Assembly: GCA_034716415.1 (NCBI GenBank)
Contig: JAYEJB010000005.1
Span: forward strand, 1 to 51,686
Direction: 5' to 3'
Origin: JAYEJB01 sp034716415
Lineage (GTDB): Bacteria > Patescibacteriota > Patescibacteriia > SG8-24
DNA: 51,686 nucleotides
Within the stretch, counting starts at the first letter, position 1. The number at the start of each line of letters is the position of its first letter. Positions 5,994 to 14,534 of the stretch are shown here, piece after piece. The notes below the pieces were generated by a model. It was given only the letters and a program-made list of their open reading frames with translations. It was not told where the DNA came from and made no database searches. The translations under genes and the position numbers were made by a program.

Positions 5994-8764
5994 TAATCAA
6001 GTCCGGAAAGAAAGACAGCAATTGGGGGCCGCGGATCATAATCGCGGTTTTGCTTCTTTTTATCGCGGCGCTGGTCATCTATCTCCTGCCGATGACACTG
6101 GTCGTGATGTCGGACAGGTTGTCGATGCACTTCATTTCGATGACCTATCCCGGACTGCACGCGCGTTGCGGATATCTCGAGGGCAGCTGCGGTCAGAACC
6201 TGCACTCTGCCGTCCGTACGACCATCAGCTCCCAGTTGGCCGACCTATTCGGTTCGACGAAGAGGCCTCGTTTCAACATCAACGTCAATTTCGATTCGTG
6301 GGAAACGATCAAGAAGGCGCGCGCGGACGCGATGCAACGTGGCTACCTAGAATCGTCCGACCAGGATTTCGTCAAAGGCACTATCGATTACGCCGGTCGG
6401 GCCTATCCGGTGAAACTGCGCCTTAAAGGACTGCATCTCGACCACCTCGACGATGCGAAGATGTGGTCCGTGCGTGTCCATGTCAATGACGACGAAGCGA
6501 TCCTGGGCATGCGACGTTTTTCGTTGCAACACCCCAAGACACGGGACTACCAATACGAACCGATCTATCTCGACATGGCCCGCGACCTCGGCCTCATGGC
6601 GCCCCGTTATATGTTCGTCGACGTTTCGATCAACGGTGAGCGGATCGGCACCATGGCTTTAGAGGAATACTTCTCCAAGGAACTTATCGAAAGTCATGGG
6701 CGGCGCGAGGGCGTGCTGATGAAATTCGACAGCGACACTTACGTACACGGCGGAATCGGTCTGCAACGGATGTACGACTCCACTGATACCGCCCGTATCC
6801 GCCGGAACTATTGCGATAACTTCTTCACTGCTGACGTGGTGCCGTACCGATCAGACAGCGTCGCCGCTGACCCGGACCTGACCAGACAGAGAGACGTAGG
6901 CATATCACTATTGAGATCATTCGCCGACGGCGAACAAGAGGCCTCTGATGTCTTCGCTGTCGAAAAGACCGCTGGCTTCATCGCGAACGCGATGGCGTGG
7001 AACTCCTACCACAACCTGCACTGGATGAACCTGCGTTTCTATCTGGACCCCATCACGCTGAAACTCGAACCGATCGCATCGGACGCCGGGCTGGCTACGA
7101 TTCACGAACTGCCTAAGATCGACTGGCGGATGCCACCGGACAACTCCGGGGCGCTCATCCATCACGACACGATAGCCGACACCTTTGCGATGGATTTCAT
7201 CCGGTTACTGCTCGCGGATCCCGAAATCATGGGCGAGACGCTGTCCATACTCAAAAGATACGAGACAAACATATCCCGAGGCGGCGTCATTCCCGACTAC
7301 CGAGAACAGGAGGAACGTTACTTGCGCCAGCTACAACCCGCGTATCCGTTCCTGCCACCAGCCGTCTTCAGTGCGTGGGAAAACCTTGAAGAGACCATCG
7401 AACTGATAGGACAGATCGATCTCCAAACGAAAGACGACCTTGGGCCGCTTCGTGACGGAGAGGTCTTCTTCCTGCCTAGACTTCCGAAATACATCAACGC
7501 TCATGTGATAGCCGATGGATCAGGTGTCGAGCTGGAATTCGTGAACATCCTCAACTCGGACATCCTGATCGACGGGATTCAAGTCAACGTAAACGGTGAG
7601 ACACACCCGATAACAGATTATTCCGACAACATTTTCCCCTTACTGTTGGAGCGGACCGGTGATTGTACGCGTCCGAACTCTGCGGTCATTCAGCTGAATG
7701 ACATCGCCTTCACGGATTCGATTGAAGTCACGGGCAATGTGCGGATATCGGCCGAGAGTACGGACAATGTCTACCCGTTCATCGCGACTCCATACGCCGC
7801 ACCGTCGGTAGCACATGCGCTTACGCCTTTGGCGGACGATGAACTGCGGATGTTTCCTTTCTTGTCAGTATCAAAGGATAAGCAGAACATCAAAGTCAAA
7901 GCCGGACAGTGGCAAGTAAATCGGTTCCTGACACTACCTGAAGGTTTCGGACTGGAGATCGGTCCGGATACGACCATGACCTTCGCGCCTGAAGCGGGAA
8001 TGGTCGTCAACGGCCGGTTGCAAATCGATGGCCCAGTCGTCATGCGAGCCTCGAACACGGATTGGAAGGGGCTGACCGTGTTGCGGGCTAACGGATTTGA
8101 TGACAGACCTTCTTTCGTGCGGGGTCTGGAGATTCACGACACGACATTCGCCGAACATGACGACTGGAAGATTACCGGCGGAATGACTTTCTACGAATCC
8201 GATGTCGAGATGGAAGACTGTCGTATCGTCGGCAGTCGGGCGGAAGACGCGCTGAACATCATCCGTTCGGACTTCACCCTCGATGGCGTGACCATCGAAG
8301 ACACGCTCTCGGACGGCCTGGACGCGGACTTCGCTTCAGGCAGGATTGCTGAATCCACTTTCTCTGACATACAAGGAGACGGCGTGGACTTCTCCGGTTC
8401 GGATATCACACTCGCCAAGTCGTCGTTCAACGGAATCGGCGACAAGGCCGTATCGGTCGGCGAAAAATCGACGGTCGACGCGGAAGATATCAGCATCAAC
8501 AGCGCGACATTCGGTTTCGTAAGTAAGGACGGCTCACTGCTGAAGGTCACGAATTCGAACCTTGAAGGGATCGACCGGTATGTCCTCGCGGCTTACATCA
8601 AAAAAACGGAATACGGCAGCGCGACACTGCAGGCTGACGGCATTACGTACCAAGAAGATTTGTATGATAAGGTCGTCGCGCAAGAAGGGAGTATCTTGCA
8701 TATAGACGGCGAACAGGTTCCGGACCAGGCACTGGATGTCGAAGCGCTGTATCAGACAGACTGA
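5990..8764 (+). CDS. CotH-kinase family protein with C-terminal right-handed beta-helix
   Basis: 924 residues. One N-terminal membrane helix (IIIAVLLLFIAALVIYLLP), then a CotH-type domain at about residues 90-380: VKLRLKGLHLDHL, MWSVRVHV, GMRRFSLQHP, GTMALEEYFSKELIE and the late LEPIASDAG. CotH proteins have an atypical kinase fold; Bacillus CotH phosphorylates coat proteins. From about residue 680 come repeated short strands such as VEMEDCRIVGS and SDITLAKSSFNGIGD, typical of a parallel beta-helix, suggesting carbohydrate or surface binding outside the membrane. It overlaps the upstream gene by 4 bases and ends two bases before the VTC gene, so one operon. Partner substrate unknown. Confidence 0.85.
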   Translation: MIIKSGKKDSNWGPRIIIAVLLLFIAALVIYLLPMTLVVMSDRLSMHFISMTYPGLHARCGYLEGSCGQNLHSAVRTTISSQLADLFGSTKRPRFNINVNFDSWETIKKARADAMQRGYLESSDQDFVKGTIDYAGRAYPVKLRLKGLHLDHLDDAKMWSVRVHVNDDEAILGMRRFSLQHPKTRDYQYEPIYLDMARDLGLMAPRYMFVDVSINGERIGTMALEEYFSKELIESHGRREGVLMKFDSDTYVHGGIGLQRMYDSTDTARIRRNYCDNFFTADVVPYRSDSVAADPDLTRQRDVGISLLRSFADGEQEASDVFAVEKTAGFIANAMAWNSYHNLHWMNLRFYLDPITLKLEPIASDAGLATIHELPKIDWRMPPDNSGALIHHDTIADTFAMDFIRLLLADPEIMGETLSILKRYETNISRGGVIPDYREQEERYLRQLQPAYPFLPPAVFSAWENLEETIELIGQIDLQTKDDLGPLRDGEVFFLPRLPKYINAHVIADGSGVELEFVNILNSDILIDGIQVNVNGETHPITDYSDNIFPLLLERTGDCTRPNSAVIQLNDIAFTDSIEVTGNVRISAESTDNVYPFIATPYAAPSVAHALTPLADDELRMFPFLSVSKDKQNIKVKAGQWQVNRFLTLPEGFGLEIGPDTTMTFAPEAGMVVNGRLQIDGPVVMRASNTDWKGLTVLRANGFDDRPSFVRGLEIHDTTFAEHDDWKITGGMTFYESDVEMEDCRIVGSRAEDALNIIRSDFTLDGVTIEDTLSDGLDADFASGRIAESTFSDIQGDGVDFSGSDITLAKSSFNGIGDKAVSVGEKSTVDAEDISINSATFGFVSKDGSLLKVTNSNLEGIDRYVLAAYIKKTEYGSATLQADGITYQEDLYDKVVAQEGSILHIDGEQVPDQALDVEALYQTD

Positions 8765-8766
8765 AC

Positions 8767-9468
8767 ATGACTTCACCAATCACACCGCACCAAACTCGTT
8801 ATGAGATCAAGACGGTGGTTCCGATTCATCGGATCCCCGATTTTCAGCATCGGCTGGAGATGCATCCGGCGGCATTCCGGATCACCTACCCTGACCGTCG
8901 CATCAACAACATCTATTTCGACGACCATCAGCTATCCTCGTATCAGGACAACCTGATCGGCACCGCGAATCGCGAAAAGCTGCGTCTACGCTGGTACGGT
9001 GAGACCGGTGAGCCGAAGCAGGCAGTGATGGAACTGAAAGCGAAGAAGAACAAGCTCGGCTGGAAAAAACGAGCGGCTATCGACCTGAATGACATTCCCC
9101 TGCAAGGCCTGCCCATCGACGAACTGACCTCCCGGTTGAAAGATCGGTTACCGCCAGACCTCAGATTGAAATTGGAACTGCGAGACTGCCCGGTCACCTA
9201 CAACCGTTACCGACGCTCTTACTTCGAAGACGCGACCGGACTGATTCGACTGACTTTGGACAAGGACCTGGCGTTCCAAGACCTACAAGTAAAAACACGC
9301 CTTACGTTCGATGACTGTCAGACCTGCGAAGGTTTCGGTATCCTAGAAATAAAATTCAGCAGCATGGATGACCTGGCCGGCATCGACGTCATTCGCGACC
9401 TGGATCTGCGCATGACCAAATTCTCCAAATACGTCTTCGGACTGCGGAAAGAGACAGTGCTCGGATGA
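8767..9468 (+). CDS. VTC-domain protein (polyphosphate polymerase-like)
   Basis: 233 residues covering one VTC domain. Features of this triphosphate-tunnel fold: RYEIKTVV at the N-terminus (E-x-K), NNIYFDDHQLSSY, the basic REKLRLRWYG strand, MELKAKKN, a late Arg-rich strand (YNRYRRSYF) and the closing ILEIKFSS. In yeast Vtc4 the fold makes polyphosphate from ATP; bacterial members next to CotH and DUF4956 are inferred to do the same or to bind polyphosphate. The start follows the CotH stop by two bases. Confidence 0.85.
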   Translation: MTSPITPHQTRYEIKTVVPIHRIPDFQHRLEMHPAAFRITYPDRRINNIYFDDHQLSSYQDNLIGTANREKLRLRWYGETGEPKQAVMELKAKKNKLGWKKRAAIDLNDIPLQGLPIDELTSRLKDRLPPDLRLKLELRDCPVTYNRYRRSYFEDATGLIRLTLDKDLAFQDLQVKTRLTFDDCQTCEGFGILEIKFSSMDDLAGIDVIRDLDLRMTKFSKYVFGLRKETVLG

Positions 9469-9504
9469 ACCAAAATTCCGACCGCCGTGTTATCATGAAT
9501 ATGT

Positions 9505-9825
9505 ATGAATACGAAGGTCCTACACCATTGGCTGAAAAGACGGCGCTCCAATAGACTCAGGACACGCGCCATCAAAATGATCGACACGGCCATCTACGGC
9601 GTCGCGTTATTGGGAATAATCGCCACGATTCCACAAGTCACGAAGGTTTGGCTCGGACAGGACGCGTCCGGCGTTTCCCTGCTCGCTTGGTCAGGTTATC
9701 TCATCACCGCGTTCTTCTGGCTGGCCTACGGCATCATCCATCGGGAAAAACCGATAATCTTCGCTTATCTGCTTTGGATACTGCTCGACGCCCTGATCGT
9801 CATCGGTGTAGTCGTGCACGGCTAG
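9505..9825 (+). CDS. PQ-loop (SemiSWEET-like) membrane protein
   Basis: 106 residues. A basic N-terminal extension, then three membrane helices with the PQ motif in IATIPQVTKVW at the end of the first and VSLLAWSGYLITAFFWLAYG as the second. This is the SemiSWEET half-transporter pattern. A TGTTATCAT extended -10 element at 9488-9496 ends eight bases before the ATG, so the transcript may be close to leaderless. Substrate unknown. Confidence 0.75.
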   Translation: MNTKVLHHWLKRRRSNRLRTRAIKMIDTAIYGVALLGIIATIPQVTKVWLGQDASGVSLLAWSGYLITAFFWLAYGIIHREKPIIFAYLLWILLDALIVIGVVVHG

Positions 9826-9890
9826 TGAAGATCGCCTTAGGCCGACTCGTCGGTCGTACAATAATGAATAGATACTAAATCCAAAAAAAT

Positions 9891-10301
9891 ATGAAAACAT
9901 TCCTCACTGTCTTAAAGATATTCCTGATGAGCATGGGGGTCGTCTTCCTGATCGTCCTGGGTATTATCGCCTACGTCATCATCGCCGACCCCTTCAATCT
10001 GCGAGGCATCACGCAACCAGCTGATCTCGCGTCGGGAGTGATAAATGAAATCGTTCCTGACGGCGGAACAGCCGCGGCACCGACGATATCGGATCCGAAC
10101 GACAAGAATCCACTACTGACTCCGGACCAGGAAGCGTTCGCCGAATCTATCGGCATCGACCCGGCGACATTGCCTACCGAAGTGACTCCAGAAATGGAAA
10201 GCTGCCTGATCGACGCGGTCGGCGCCGAACGCGCCGCGGAAATAAAGGCTGGTGCCGCCCCGTCTGCCTTCGAGATCTTCAAGGCGCGGGGCTGTCTTTA
10301 G
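9891..10301 (+). CDS. Small single-pass membrane protein, unknown function
   Basis: 136 residues. A strong N-terminal membrane helix (IFLMSMGVVFLIVLGIIAYVII) is followed by a ~100-residue polar domain rich in Pro, Asp and Ala. It contains LTPDQEAFAESIGIDPATLP and ends in a Cys-containing helix (CLIDAVGAERAAEIKAGAAPSAFEIFKARGCL is its extent; the two Cys lie near its ends). No family recognised. A strong terminator follows. The start ATG is preceded by AAAAAAAT without a clear Shine-Dalgarno. Confidence 0.65.
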   Translation: MKTFLTVLKIFLMSMGVVFLIVLGIIAYVIIADPFNLRGITQPADLASGVINEIVPDGGTAAAPTISDPNDKNPLLTPDQEAFAESIGIDPATLPTEVTPEMESCLIDAVGAERAAEIKAGAAPSAFEIFKARGCL

Positions 10302-10320
10302 ACCGACTCCAGTCAATACA

Positions 10321-10351
10321 AAAGACCCGGCTAATGCCGGGTCTTTCCTTA
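10321..10351. terminator. Bidirectional terminator
   Basis: An 11-bp stem AAAGACCCGGC/GCCGGGTCTTT with loop TAAT. It ends the plus-strand gene at 9891 and can also stop minus-strand transcription coming from greA. Confidence 0.85.
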
Positions 10352-10532
10352 TCTGGGGACTGAAGTTCTTCGAGACTGTTTAACTGCGTTACTGTTTCCT
10401 TCCGAATCTTCCGGACTCGTGCGTTCCGTAGTCATATTAAGCCCCAGATATAATCGATCGATTGCACAAGAATATAATATAGCATGGATGCGTCGGGATG
10501 TCAACCCCAGCATTGTATAATTGGCGATACCG
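10352..10532. other. Intergenic stretch with a long-range 9-bp inverted repeat
   Basis: Holds TATCTGGGG (about 10350-10358) and its exact complement CCCCAGATA (10441-10449), about 80 bases apart. Read on the minus strand, an ATG-initiated 28-codon frame lies between them. No known RNA family recognised. Confidence 0.4.
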
Positions 10533-10994
10533 TCATTCTATCTTCATTATGCGCAGCGACCTGGTGGTCGGTCCGGTCGTGATCTCCCTGATTTCACCGA
10601 CCTTCGCGCCCATCAATGATTTCGCGATCGGAGACGTATACGATATCGCGTCCTCCGCACCGGTCAGACACATGAATCCGCAGATCGCGTAAGTCCGCAG
10701 TTCACCGCTCTCGACGTCTTCCGTGGTCACGCGCGCACCGATGTCGACCTGATCGCCCACTTCCGGCGTGACCATCTCTGCGGCGTTCACCACGGCGACC
10801 AGGCTTTCGAGGCGCTGTCCGAGCATGGCGATCTGCCGCTGACCTTCCTCATGTTCGTAATTGTCGTGCCAGGTCTCGGAACTCTGCTCAGCGCTTTCTA
10901 CCACCGTCTTATACCGGTCCTTAATCTTCTCGCGCAGATCCTCGATCCGCTCGAGCAGGGCATCATAATCCGCTTGTAAGAAATAGCAGGTCAT
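10533..10994 (-). CDS. GreA/GreB-family transcription factor
   Basis: 153 residues, close to GreA length (~158). The N-terminal half is a charged coiled-coil (ALLERIEDLREKIKDRY, later EEGQRQIAMLGQRLESL). The C-terminal half has the FKBP-like Gre domain ending in ISYTSPIAKSLMGAKVGEI, the best conserved GreA segment. Gre factors reactivate backtracked RNA polymerase by stimulating transcript cleavage. The usual acidic tip of the coiled-coil is not obvious (sequence ESAEQSSETWHDNYEHEEG). It starts two bases after the helicase stop, so it is co-transcribed with it. Confidence 0.8.
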   Translation of the reverse strand: MTCYFLQADYDALLERIEDLREKIKDRYKTVVESAEQSSETWHDNYEHEEGQRQIAMLGQRLESLVAVVNAAEMVTPEVGDQVDIGARVTTEDVESGELRTYAICGFMCLTGAEDAISYTSPIAKSLMGAKVGEIREITTGPTTRSLRIMKIE

Positions 10995-10996
10995 GA

Positions 10997-12277
10997 TTAT
11001 CGCCTTCTGCGCGGCGGCCGTTTTTTACGACCGGCAGGTCCGCGGCCTCTCGACGGTCCGCGACCTCTCGCCGGACCTCGCCCGCGTTGCGGTTTGCGCT
11101 TGGTCGTCAACGTCGACGGGCGCTCGATGGGCGCACTCGGTTCAATCGGGAGTCTCACAGGTTTGAGTTGCACCTGCGTCAGATACTCGATCTCCGTCAC
11201 TATCAGTCCCTGATCAGGTTCCGCGAACGATATCGCCTTGCCCCAGCGTTCGGCGCGTCCGGTGCGTCCGATACGATGCACGTAATCCTCAGCCTGTTCC
11301 GGCAGGTCGAAATTGATGACAAGTGAGATTCCGGTCACGTCGATGCCACGTGCGGCCACGTCTGTCGCCACGAGCACTCGGTATGTGCCGTCCTTAAAAC
11401 CGTCGAGCGCCCTCCGCCTCTGCGCCAGGGTCAGATTGCCGTGTATTTCCGTAGCGTTCTCGCCCGCGCGTTTCAAGTCCCGCGCGATGCGCTTCGCACC
11501 GTACTTGGTGCGCGAGAACACGAGCACGGTCCCCCGCTCCTTCTTCAGCAGATGCTTCAGCAGACGGATCTTGTCCGGCTTCGGCACGACATACAATGAC
11601 TGCTCGACAAGCTCGGACGCGGTACCGGAACGCGCCACCTCGATCCGCTTCGGCTCACGCATATACTTCTTCGCCAACCGCTCGATCGGTTCAGGCATAG
11701 TCGCGGAGAACAGCATGGTCTGCCGCTCGTCCGGCACGCGCTGCATGACCTTACGGATCTGCGGCGCGAATCCCATATCGAACATGCGGTCCGCCTCGTC
11801 GAGAACGACCACATTTGTAGTATCGAGCTTGACCCAGCCACGTTCCAGAATATCGATAAGACGCCCGGGGGTGGCGATTATGACGTGCGGCTTTCTGGCG
11901 ACCTGCGCCCTTTGCACGTTCATCGATGCTCCACCGATCACGACAGCGGTCCGCAAACCGAACTTTTTGGCGATCTTCTTGTACTCCTCATCTACTTGCA
12001 AAGCGAGCTCCCTCGTCGGCAATACCACCAGACCCTGACCGCCCTCGCGCGCGATGCGCTGAATCATCGGGATGGCGAAAGCAATGGTCTTGCCGGTCCC
12101 GGTCTGCGCGATTCCGATGATGTCGCGGCCCTTGAGCCCGACCGGAATCGCATCGCGCTGGATAGGCGTCGGTACCTTGAATCCCGCCGCCTTCAGCACA
12201 GCCAAAAGCGTCTCGGCGATACCGAGACCGTCGAAGCCTGAAGCTTCCTTATTCTTGTCGTTATCTTGTGAACTCAT
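10997..12277 (-). CDS. DEAD-box ATP-dependent RNA helicase
   Basis: 426 residues with all core motifs: the Q motif (GFKVPTPIQRDAIP), AQTGTGKT, PTRELA, TPGRL, DEAD, SAT, then VLVFSRTKYGAKR, ATDVAARGIDV and HRIGRTGR. The C-terminal ~40 residues are a basic RGRGP-repeat tail likely to bind RNA, as in RhlE/CsdA types. The role is unwinding structured RNA in ribosome assembly or mRNA turnover. It has a consensus promoter and a ~130-nt structured leader, as cold-induced helicases often do. The gene order helicase-greA links it to transcription/RNA quality control. Confidence 0.95.
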   Translation of the reverse strand: MSSQDNDKNKEASGFDGLGIAETLLAVLKAAGFKVPTPIQRDAIPVGLKGRDIIGIAQTGTGKTIAFAIPMIQRIAREGGQGLVVLPTRELALQVDEEYKKIAKKFGLRTAVVIGGASMNVQRAQVARKPHVIIATPGRLIDILERGWVKLDTTNVVVLDEADRMFDMGFAPQIRKVMQRVPDERQTMLFSATMPEPIERLAKKYMREPKRIEVARSGTASELVEQSLYVVPKPDKIRLLKHLLKKERGTVLVFSRTKYGAKRIARDLKRAGENATEIHGNLTLAQRRRALDGFKDGTYRVLVATDVAARGIDVTGISLVINFDLPEQAEDYVHRIGRTGRAERWGKAISFAEPDQGLIVTEIEYLTQVQLKPVRLPIEPSAPIERPSTLTTKRKPQRGRGPARGRGPSRGRGPAGRKKRPPRRRR

Positions 12278-12407
12278 AATGCAGTCCTATCGGGGACTTC
12301 CGACGGCCTTCACGAGGCCGATGATTAATGTGACCCGACAACTACAGAGTCACGATACATCTGAGTTCGAGTCCGACCCTTGCGGGCGTGGCCTTAACGG
12401 CCTTTCA
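12278..12407 (-). promoter_or_regulatory. Long structured 5' leader of the helicase mRNA
   Basis: From the inferred start near 12408 to the ATG there are ~130 untranslated bases with several possible hairpins (GGCC-GTTAA-GGCC; CGCCCGCAAGGGTCG; GGCCTCGTGAAGGCC). Long leaders with cold-dependent folding precede csdA/deaD in other bacteria; autoregulation here is inference. Confidence 0.5.
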
Positions 12408-12414
12408 ATGCAGT

Positions 12415-12443
12415 AATATACCTGTTTTAGGCCAACTTGTCAA
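12415..12443 (-). promoter_or_regulatory. Consensus promoter of the helicase-greA operon
   Basis: On the minus strand TTGACA (12443-12438), a 17-base spacer and TATATT (12420-12415). Confidence 0.8.
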
Positions 12444-12461
12444 TATTTAGCGGTAAATCCA

Positions 12462-12490
12462 TTGACTTACCGGCAGGATGGTGCTAAAAA
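12462..12490 (+). promoter_or_regulatory. Promoter of the NRDE gene
   Basis: TTGACT, a 17-base spacer, then TAAAAA. It is divergent from the helicase promoter and 36 bases upstream of the GTG start. Confidence 0.5.
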
Positions 12491-12526
12491 ACGATATCGG
12501 ACCTTACAACAGAAGGGAGAACGAAA

Positions 12527-13255
12527 GTGTGTACACTGATCGTCTTTAAGGAAATGCGACCTACAAAGCCGCTTGTCGTCGCCGCGAATCGGGATGAGGT
12601 CGCGGATCGTCCGACACGCGACCCGCACTGGCGCACACCGGGAATATTCGCACCGCTGGACCTGGTCCACGATGGAAGCTGGATCGGCATCAACCGGCAA
12701 GGACTAGTCGTCGCGCTGACCAACCGCTGGCCCGTAAAGCGAGTGAAAGGACGACGTTCGCGCGGACTCATCGTGACTGAAGCCCTGGAGCGACCTTCGG
12801 TCAGGGGCGCGACGATGAGCCTCATATCCAGACCCGCCGATACGTATAACGGATTCCATCTGTTGCTCGCTGACGGGCAGGAAGCCGTGCTGATCTGGAA
12901 CGATGGCGAAGAATACCAGATGTCCGAACTCGGGTCCGGTTTCCACATCATCACCGGCAATGGATTCGAACCCGGGCACAGCAACCGCGACCTGATGATA
13001 CGCGGATTTCTCCTGGGTCATGGGGATGATCTTCCCGAACCCATCTTTGTCCGCAACGATCTGCTGTCATTCCATGGACCTGGACCGGAAGACGGCACTT
13101 GCGTCCATGGTGAGGGTGTAAGGATGGAATCCGTTTCTTCCATGGTCATCACCCACAAGGGGAAAGGATTGTGGGCGGAAGCACATTGGCGCACTGGTCG
13201 TCCATGCGAACGCGGCCCATGGCAAAAAGAAGCCATAGACTTCAGGAGGGAGTAA
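12527..13255 (+). CDS. NRDE / TANGO2-like protein
   Basis: 242 residues from a GTG start with an AGAAGGGAG ribosome site. The family-naming motif is clear: MCTLIVF at the N-terminus and VVAANRDEVADRPT soon after, followed by GGSW-like DGSWIGINRQGLVVALTNRW. Cys2 would become the N-terminal residue after Met removal, as in Ntn-hydrolase-like proteins with which NRDE proteins share layout. Animal TANGO2 is linked to haem and lipid handling; no reaction is established for bacteria. It precedes coaB with only two intergenic bases, suggesting one transcript. Confidence 0.85.
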   Translation: MCTLIVFKEMRPTKPLVVAANRDEVADRPTRDPHWRTPGIFAPLDLVHDGSWIGINRQGLVVALTNRWPVKRVKGRRSRGLIVTEALERPSVRGATMSLISRPADTYNGFHLLLADGQEAVLIWNDGEEYQMSELGSGFHIITGNGFEPGHSNRDLMIRGFLLGHGDDLPEPIFVRNDLLSFHGPGPEDGTCVHGEGVRMESVSSMVITHKGKGLWAEAHWRTGRPCERGPWQKEAIDFRRE

Positions 13256-13257
13256 CC

Positions 13258-13938
13258 ATGAAACGCATGCTTGTGACGGCCGGCAGTACGGCCACGCATA
13301 TCGACAAGGTCAGGATCGTGACCAACATCTTCGGCGGACGGACCGGCGAGAACATCGCCATTGCTGCACGGGAAGACGGTTGGGACGTGACGATACTGTC
13401 ATCAAATCGTGAATTCCGTGATTACGGAAAGTATTTCGAAAATTTCCGGCGCATACGGTTCAAGACGTTCGACGAACTGGCCGAGCTGATGGAGCGCGAG
13501 GTGCGCGAGGGCGGCTACGACGCCATCGTGCATTCGGCGGCGGTGAGCGACTACCGGCCGGAGGGGATCTACGTCCGTGACGTAACTGGATCCATCTATT
13601 CACTCAATATCTCTGGTTCCGACGCGGCCAAGATCCCGTCGTCGCATCGCGAGCTGTTCGTCCGGCTCGTGCCGACGTTCAAGATCATCGACCGCATCCG
13701 TGATCCATGGGATTTCCAGGGCAAGCTCGTGAAGTTCAAGCTCCAGGTCGACATGACCGATGAGCAGCTCGTCGAGATCGCCCAGAAAAGCATCGTCCAG
13801 TCGGACGCTGACATCATCGTCGCCAACTGCCTGGAATGGAGCACCGAATACGCCTACATCATCGGCCGGGACGATGACGACGTGAATTCGGTGGTACGAA
13901 AGGACCTGGCGACGGAGCTGATCGAGAGGTTGTCATGA
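13258..13938 (+). CDS. CoaB-type phosphopantothenate-cysteine ligase domain protein
   Basis: 226 residues from the ATG at 13258 (site GGAGGGAG upstream). The fold and motifs are those of the DFP/CoaB half of CoaBC: VTAGSTATHIDKVRIVTNIFGGRTG at the N-terminus (nucleotide loop; shown here as VTAGSTATHIDKVR, then ITNIFGGRTG-like), HSAAVSDYRPEG in the middle, GKLVKFKLQVD, and DIIVANCLEW. The reaction expected is 4'-phosphopantothenate plus cysteine with CTP or ATP. The usual K-x-K-K motif is altered (GSDAAKIPSS). It is a free-standing protein ahead of the decarboxylase gene, with which it overlaps by ATGA, the reverse of the domain order in CoaBC fusions. Confidence 0.8.
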   Translation: MKRMLVTAGSTATHIDKVRIVTNIFGGRTGENIAIAAREDGWDVTILSSNREFRDYGKYFENFRRIRFKTFDELAELMEREVREGGYDAIVHSAAVSDYRPEGIYVRDVTGSIYSLNISGSDAAKIPSSHRELFVRLVPTFKIIDRIRDPWDFQGKLVKFKLQVDMTDEQLVEIAQKSIVQSDADIIVANCLEWSTEYAYIIGRDDDDVNSVVRKDLATELIERLS

Positions 13939-14486
13939 GAAGACCGCAGATCCTGTTAGGCGTGACCGGAAGCGTGGCGGCGAAGCTCACACCGAAGATG
14001 GTGCCAGCCCTGCAACAACACGGGGAAGTCGACGTCGTCGCGACTCAGGCGGCGCTCTACTTCTGGGACCGAGACCGGACAGGCGCCGAGCTCTGGACCG
14101 ACGAACATGAATGGCCGAACAAGCGATACGTCAAGGACCAGGACATCCCGCACATCCAGCTAGGCGATCAGGCCGACATCCTGGTCGTGGCGCCGCTCAC
14201 GGCGAACACGCTGACCAAGATAGCGCTCGGCATCGCCAATAACCTGCTTACGAGCCTGTACTACGCCTGGCCGCAAGAAAAGCCTGTCATCGTGGCACCG
14301 GCGATGAACACGCGGATGTGGAACAACCCGCTGACGCAGCAGCATCTGCGGGCACTGATCGGACGACATGGCAATCACTGCTACGTGGATCCCGTCGCCG
14401 GACGCCTGGCCTGCAACACGACAGGTGTCGGCAGGATGGCCCAAATCGACGACATCACCGATGTCGTCCGCATGTTCCTTCCCTGA
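13935..14486 (+). CDS. CoaC-type phosphopantothenoylcysteine decarboxylase
   Basis: 183 residues, a typical homo-oligomeric flavin-containing Cys decarboxylase (HFCD). It begins ILLGVTGSVAAKLTP (FMN-binding loop), has the catalytic His in DIPHIQLG, ADILVVAPLTANTLTKIALGIANNL, the PAMNTRMW substrate motif, and the active Cys in LACNTTGVGRM. It would convert phosphopantothenoylcysteine to 4'-phosphopantetheine on the way to CoA. Its ATG overlaps the coaB stop. Together the two genes give a split CoaB + CoaC route. Confidence 0.9.
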   Translation: MRRPQILLGVTGSVAAKLTPKMVPALQQHGEVDVVATQAALYFWDRDRTGAELWTDEHEWPNKRYVKDQDIPHIQLGDQADILVVAPLTANTLTKIALGIANNLLTSLYYAWPQEKPVIVAPAMNTRMWNNPLTQQHLRALIGRHGNHCYVDPVAGRLACNTTGVGRMAQIDDITDVVRMFLP

Positions 14487-14488
14487 AC

Positions 14489-14521
14489 GAAAAACCCGCC
14501 CCGAGAGACGGGTCTTTTTTT
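14489..14521. terminator. Terminator between coaC and the convergent gene
   Basis: ACCCG...CGGGT hairpin with a run of seven T on the plus strand and A/T flanks on both sides, lying between two convergent stop codons. Confidence 0.75.
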
Positions 14522-14534
14522 CGGATAAAACGGA

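Noticed and set aside
11313..12038. 241-codon plus-strand frame
   Set aside because: Antisense to the DEAD-box helicase core; Ser/Arg-rich shadow composition.
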